Source: JACKOD01 sp041591635
GTDB taxonomy: Bacteria > Pseudomonadota > Gammaproteobacteria > Pseudomonadales > Oleiphilaceae
Assembly (NCBI GenBank): GCA_041591635.1
Contig: JBFHRO010000114.1
Coordinates: 1 to 10,362 of the forward strand
Length of the DNA: 10,362 nucleotides
Direction of reading: 5' to 3'
Each line of letters starts with the position of its first letter. The stretch's first letter is position 1. The translations under genes were made by a program, and so were the position numbers. Under the pieces are notes generated by a model. That model was not told the DNA's origin. It did no database searches and was given only the letters and a program-made list of their open reading frames with translations. Of this stretch, positions 7,710 through 10,362 are shown in pieces.

Positions 7710-7801
7710 CAGTACAAGCTCGTACAACGTCACTATGAGGCTATCACATCATCGGCATTTCGCTTTGGCAACGAGGTTGCAAAAGGTGGCTTGGGCCCCT
7801 G

Positions 7802-8410
7802 TTGATCCTGTGTACATCGACAGCCTTTGCACTGGAGTTGGGGCAAGAACTGTTGCGCTACATTCGGGACAATTACGGCCCGGATGCCGTTGCGCGCATG
7901 GAGCAATGGCAACACCTGGCCAACAGCTACAAGGATGAGCCTGAGCCGCGCAAGCTGGAACTGGTAAACCAGTTTTTTAATCAGGTGCGGTTCATTTCCG
8001 ATCACAAGCACTGGGGCCAGGAAGACTACTGGGCCACCCCCATCGAGTTGCTCGCCACCAACGGCGGTGACTGCGAAGACTATTCCATTGCCAAGTATTT
8101 TACGCTCAAACACCTCGGGGTCCCGGTCGACAAGTTGCGCATCACCTACGTCAAGGCCCTCAAGCTGAACCAGGCCCACATGATCCTTGCCTACTACGAT
8201 ACCCCCGAGGCAGAACCCCTGATTCTCGACAATCTGATCAACGATATTCTTCCCGCCTCGGTGCGCACTGATCTTGAGCCGGTTTACAGCTTCAACGGTG
8301 AAGGACTTTGGCTGGCCAAAATTCGTGGCGATGCCAAACGCATCGGCAATGCCGACAAGCTCAATCGCTGGGCCGATCTTAACAGCCGGCTGCTGCGCCA
8401 GTTGCAGTAA
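7802..8410 (+). CDS. lapG: LapG-family periplasmic cysteine protease (BTLCP); 5' end out of frame with its ATG
   Basis: Calcium-dependent transglutaminase-like cysteine protease of the LapG/BTLCP family (DUF920). In Pseudomonas and Legionella it cleaves a periplasmic N-terminal site of a large adhesin to release it, and it is held back by the c-di-GMP receptor LapD. In the 202-residue reading from TTG 7802, the triad is C91 (GGDCEDYSIAKYF), H126 (QAHMILAYY) and D143 (LILDNL). The 35- and 17-residue spacings match Legionella LapG as I recall it, and the acidic residues beside C91 fit its calcium site. The end PASVRTDLEPVYSFNGEGLW is typical. The TTG start would begin inside the signal peptide (MILCTSTAFA|LEL) and has no properly spaced ribosome site. 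In frame, codons back to a TGA at 7736 encode a basic n-region but no ATG, GTG or TTG. An ATG at 7735 is in another frame; removing one base near 7781-7784 would join them. This is either a sequence error, a real frameshift or an atypical start. No lapD is adjacent. Confidence 0.85.
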   Translation: MILCTSTAFALELGQELLRYIRDNYGPDAVARMEQWQHLANSYKDEPEPRKLELVNQFFNQVRFISDHKHWGQEDYWATPIELLATNGGDCEDYSIAKYFTLKHLGVPVDKLRITYVKALKLNQAHMILAYYDTPEAEPLILDNLINDILPASVRTDLEPVYSFNGEGLWLAKIRGDAKRIGNADKLNRWADLNSRLLRQLQ

Positions 8411-8476
8411 TCCGCACTTACAACAGTCCTTGCCTCCCCCTGCATACCTTCGTGTTCTTTGTGCGATTATTGCTGA

Positions 8477-8505
8477 TTGACGTTTACGTCAACGTAAGAC
8501 ACAAT
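8477..8505 (+). promoter_or_regulatory. Probable liu promoter with nested palindromic operator
   Basis: TTGACG (8477-8482) and CACAAT (8500-8505) are 17 bases apart and resemble -35 and -10 hexamers. Overlapping the -35 and spacer are two perfect inverted repeats: TTGACG-TTTA-CGTCAA (8477-8492) and TTACGT-CA-ACGTAA (8484-8497). The ACGT-rich dyad resembles the LiuR operator type described for proteobacterial branched-chain amino acid operons, as I remember it. Its place between the promoter hexamers is where MerR-family proteins bind. LiuR itself, encoded 35 bases downstream, is the likely ligand-responsive regulator here. Confidence 0.65.
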
Positions 8506-8539
8506 TCTTTCATCACCACCTGATGAGACAACCGCCGTT

Positions 8540-8923
8540 ATGACAGCCCAAGACAGCTACTCCATCAGCGAGCTGGCAAAGGAATTCGACATCACCACCC
8601 GAACCATTCGCTTTTACGAAGCCGAAGGCATGCTCAGCCCCGATCGGCAAGGTCAGACACGCGTTTACACCGATCAGGATAGAGTCACCCTTAAACTGAT
8701 TCTGCGTGGCAAGCGCCTGGGATTCAGTCTGGCGGAATCCCGCGAGCTGATAGCCATGTACGACCCGCAAACCAATAACCACAAACAATTACAAGCCTTG
8801 CTGAACAAGATTCATGAACGCCGGCGCCTGCTGCAACAGCAACTGGAGGACATCAAGTTGATGCAGCACGAACTGGACGAGGCGGAACAGCGCTGCCTCG
8901 ATGCCATGAGCACCGGTGCCTAA
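8540..8923 (+). CDS. liuR: MerR-family transcriptional regulator LiuR
   Basis: DNA-binding regulator of leucine/isovalerate degradation. The 127-residue protein has the MerR winged helix-turn-helix at about 7-75: YSISELAKEFDITTRTIRFY, then the wing around GQTRVYTDQDR, then LILRGKRLGFSLAESRELI. A long coiled coil follows at about 80-118 (LNKIHERRRLLQQQLEDIKL) and serves for dimerisation. There is only one cysteine (C119) and no metal-binding cysteine pair, so this is not a metal or redox MerR member. It is placed directly before liuA (27 bases), the usual arrangement for LiuR, which supports the name. The ATG at 8540 has only a weak ribosome site (TGAGA about 11 bases upstream). Expression probably comes from the palindrome-bearing promoter just upstream, so autoregulation is likely. 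Confidence 0.9.
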   Translation: MTAQDSYSISELAKEFDITTRTIRFYEAEGMLSPDRQGQTRVYTDQDRVTLKLILRGKRLGFSLAESRELIAMYDPQTNNHKQLQALLNKIHERRRLLQQQLEDIKLMQHELDEAEQRCLDAMSTGA

Positions 8924-8938
8924 CGAACGCCCGAACCC

Positions 8939-8943
8939 AGGAG
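8939..8943 (+). promoter_or_regulatory. Ribosome binding site that decides the liuA start
   Basis: AGGAG lies one base before the ATG at 8945 but seven bases before the in-frame ATG at 8951. The spacing favours 8951 as the real start of liuA, removing two residues (Met-Pro) from the longest reading. Confidence 0.7.
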
Positions 8944-8950
8944 AATGCCC

Positions 8951-10120
8951 ATGCCCGCCCGCTACCAGCCACTGAATTTCGGCCTTGGTGAAACCATCGA
9001 CCTGTTACGCGATCAGGTGGCCCAGTTTGCTCGCCGGGAAATTGCCCCCCTGGCCGAGGCTACCGACAAAAACAACAGCTTTCCCAACGAGTTATGGCCG
9101 CGCTTTGGCGCCATGGGGCTGCTGGGGCCAACGGTATCAGAAACACTGGGAGGATCGGCCATGGGCTATCTGGCCCACGTGATTGCCATGGAAGAAATCA
9201 GCCGCGCTTCGGCATCCATCGGATTGAGTTATGGCGCCCATTCCAACCTGTGCGTCAACCAGATCTACCGCAACGGCACCACCGCCCAGCAGGAAAAATA
9301 CCTCCCCCCCCTGATTCGCGGCGAACACATTGGCGCGCTGGCGATGAGCGAGCCCAATGCCGGCAGCGATGTGGTGAGCATGAAGCTGAGAGCCGATAAA
9401 AAGGGGCATCATTTCATCCTCAATGGCACCAAGATGTGGATCACCAACGGGCCCGATGCCAGTACCTATGTCATCTACGCCAAAACCGACGTTAACGCTG
9501 GCGCCCATGGCATCACCGCCTTTATTGTCGAACGCGACACGCCCGGGTTTTCCCGCTCGCCCAAGCTCGACAAGCTGGGCATGCGCGGATCGAACACCTG
9601 CGAACTGGTCTTTCAGGATTGCAAGGTGCCGGCAGAGCAGATTCTGGGCGGTGAAAACCAGGGCGTGCGGGTATTGATGAGTGGCCTCGACTACGAGCGC
9701 GTGGTGCTGGCGGCCGGCCCGGTCGGCATCATGCAGGCCTGCCTCGACATAGTGCTGCCCTATATTCACGAGCGCACCCAGTTTGGCCAGCCCATCGGCG
9801 AATTCCAGCTGATCCAGGGCAAGGTTGCCGACATGTACACTACACTCAATGCATGTCGGGCCTATCTCTATACGGTGGCGCAGGCCTGCGACCGGGGCGA
9901 AGCCACGCGCAAGGACGCTGCCGGCGTCATTCTCTATTGCGCCGAGGCGGCGACCCAAATGGCGCTGGACGCCATTCAAATACTGGGCGGCAATGGCTAC
10001 ATCAATGATTACGCCACCGGCCGGTTGCTGCGTGATGCCAAGCTCTACGAAATTGGCGCCGGCACCTCGGAAATCCGCCGCATGCTGATTGGCCGGGAGC
10101 TCTTTAATGAAAGCCGCTAG
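8951..10120 (+). CDS. liuA: Isovaleryl-CoA dehydrogenase
   Basis: FAD-dependent acyl-CoA dehydrogenase that converts isovaleryl-CoA to 3-methylcrotonyl-CoA in leucine catabolism, passing electrons to electron-transfer flavoprotein. The product has 389 residues, the usual bacterial length. Visible features are the FAD/substrate segment AMSEPNAGSDVVSMK (131-145), then KMWITNGPDASTYVIYAKTD, then KLGMRGSNTCELVFQDCKVP. SGLDYERVVLAAGPVGIMQA contains the Glu (E249) that acts as catalytic base in isovaleryl-CoA dehydrogenases. The usual catalytic Glu position of other acyl-CoA dehydrogenases is in YEIGAGTSEIRR and is Gly here, which separates this family from short- and medium-chain enzymes. The FAD-binding end GGNGYINDYATGRLLRDAKL is intact. 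The start was chosen by the AGGAG seven bases upstream. It lies between liuR and liuB as in known liu operons. Confidence 0.97.
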   Translation: MPARYQPLNFGLGETIDLLRDQVAQFARREIAPLAEATDKNNSFPNELWPRFGAMGLLGPTVSETLGGSAMGYLAHVIAMEEISRASASIGLSYGAHSNLCVNQIYRNGTTAQQEKYLPPLIRGEHIGALAMSEPNAGSDVVSMKLRADKKGHHFILNGTKMWITNGPDASTYVIYAKTDVNAGAHGITAFIVERDTPGFSRSPKLDKLGMRGSNTCELVFQDCKVPAEQILGGENQGVRVLMSGLDYERVVLAAGPVGIMQACLDIVLPYIHERTQFGQPIGEFQLIQGKVADMYTTLNACRAYLYTVAQACDRGEATRKDAAGVILYCAEAATQMALDAIQILGGNGYINDYATGRLLRDAKLYEIGAGTSEIRRMLIGRELFNESR

Positions 10121-10165
10121 TCTGCGTGTAGCAACCCGTGCCCCCCTGAGCCTTGGGAGATCTTC

Positions 10166-10362
10166 ATGCCAGTGATAACCAGTAAAATCAGCCCCCAGTC
10201 CGAGCTGTTTCAATCACGCAAGGCCGCCATGGACAAGCTGGTACAAGACCTTGAACAGCTGGCAGGCACTATTTCCCAAGGGGGGGGTGAGGTCGCCTGC
10301 CAACGGCATCTGGCCCGAGGCAAACTGCTGCCGCGGGAGCGCATTCGCCAGCTGCTCGACCC
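10166..10362 (+). CDS. liuB: Methylcrotonyl-CoA carboxylase, carboxyltransferase (beta) subunit, 5' part only
   Basis: Start of the biotin-dependent enzyme subunit that transfers the carboxyl group to 3-methylcrotonyl-CoA, the step after isovaleryl-CoA dehydrogenase. Sixty-five codons are present before the right edge. The N-terminus MPVITSKISPQSELFQSRKA leads into the family segment RHLARGKLLPRERIRQLLDP (46-65), which is the conserved opening of acyl-CoA carboxylase beta subunits. GGGAG at 10155-10159 lies six bases before the ATG. The gene follows liuA by 45 bases with no terminator between, so co-transcription is expected. A run of eight G at 10280-10287 lies in the coding sequence (QGGGE). 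The catalytic region lies outside the window. Confidence 0.93.
   Translation, partial: MPVITSKISPQSELFQSRKAAMDKLVQDLEQLAGTISQGGGEVACQRHLARGKLLPRERIRQLLD

Larger units (their letters stand above)
7483..7801. other. Divergent control region between gspE and the lapG-like gene
   Basis: This stretch separates the minus-strand gsp genes from the plus-strand LapG-like gene. I see no RNA gene and no convincing terminator. It holds the gspE ribosome site (7494-7490), an AT-rich promoter-like segment reading toward gspE (7550-7555), and a promoter-like segment reading toward the protease (7683-7709). It also holds short repeats: ATTGCAA at 7652-7658 and 7682-7688, GCAAGGC at 7664-7670 and 7685-7691, and GTACAA at 7677-7682, 7712-7717 and 7722-7727. 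The last part, from the ATG at 7735, reads as the front of a signal peptide in a frame different from the protease body. A short minus-strand frame across 7548-7733 looks accidental. Confidence 0.7.

Noticed and set aside
7548..7733. 61-codon minus-strand frame upstream of gspE
   Set aside because: It starts with GTG inside the divergent promoter region, has no visible ribosome site, and its Arg/Leu/Ala-rich sequence is not recognisable; most likely accidental.
7733..8179. 148-codon minus-strand open frame opposite the LapG-like gene
   Set aside because: It overlaps conserved protease coding sequence including the catalytic Cys and His, and has no family resemblance.
8411..8476. Possible terminator between the lapG-like gene and liuR (CGCAC at 8413 with GTGCG at 8461)
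   Set aside because: The five-base arms are separated by 43 bases and no T-run follows; no stable hairpin is apparent.
9137..10213. Long 358-codon minus-strand open frame opposite liuA
   Set aside because: It lies almost wholly antisense to a clear isovaleryl-CoA dehydrogenase, shows no recognisable domain, and its Ala/Gly/His-rich composition is what the complement of such a gene gives.
1..10362. CRISPR arrays, tRNA or rRNA genes, insertion sequences, att sites
   Set aside because: I saw no regularly spaced repeats, no tRNA-like cloverleaf, no transposase or terminal inverted repeats; nearly all sequence is accounted for by housekeeping-type coding genes.

Overview
The window looks like chromosomal DNA from a gammaproteobacterium. 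The evidence is the type II secretion (Gsp/Xcp) gene order, a LapG-type periplasmic protease and a LiuR-controlled leucine-degradation (liu) operon, all of which read as gammaproteobacterial proteins. A marine, polymer-degrading lineage (Cellvibrio/Saccharophagus/Simiduia-like) is my guess from protein flavour only; no marker gene settles it.

Layout. (1) Positions 1-7482, minus strand: eight tightly packed type II secretion genes, transcribed right to left as gspE-gspF-gspG-gspH-gspI-gspJ-gspK-gspL. gspL runs off the left edge, with gspM/gspN presumably beyond. Together they encode the cytoplasmic ATPase (GspE), the inner-membrane platform (GspF, GspL), the major pseudopilin (GspG) and the four minor pseudopilins of the tip (GspH, I, J, K). 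The clamp gene gspC and secretin gene gspD are not upstream of gspE, so the locus is split. (2) Positions 7483-7801: a divergent control region with candidate promoters in both directions and several short repeated motifs. (3) Positions about 7735-8410, plus strand: a LapG-family (bacterial transglutaminase-like cysteine proteinase, BTLCP) periplasmic protease. Its only ATG lies one base out of frame with the rest of the gene. (4) Positions 8411-8539: an intergenic region with a strong nested palindrome over a promoter-like sequence. (5) Positions 8540-10362, plus strand: liuR (MerR-type regulator), liuA (isovaleryl-CoA dehydrogenase) and the start of liuB (methylcrotonyl-CoA carboxylase carboxyltransferase subunit), which runs off the right edge.

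How the parts work together. The gsp genes build the machine that exports folded periplasmic proteins across the outer membrane. The LapG-like protease would act in the periplasm, probably trimming an outer-membrane-retained adhesin under cyclic-di-GMP control. The liu genes oxidise isovaleryl-CoA from leucine and carboxylate the product, with LiuR probably autoregulating the operon at the palindrome.

I found no convincing undescribed multi-gene system. The points most worth checking are the reading-frame break at the 5' end of the LapG-like gene, the long acidic/glycine-rich tail on GspJ, the LiuR-type palindrome, and the missing gspC/gspD and lapD neighbours.
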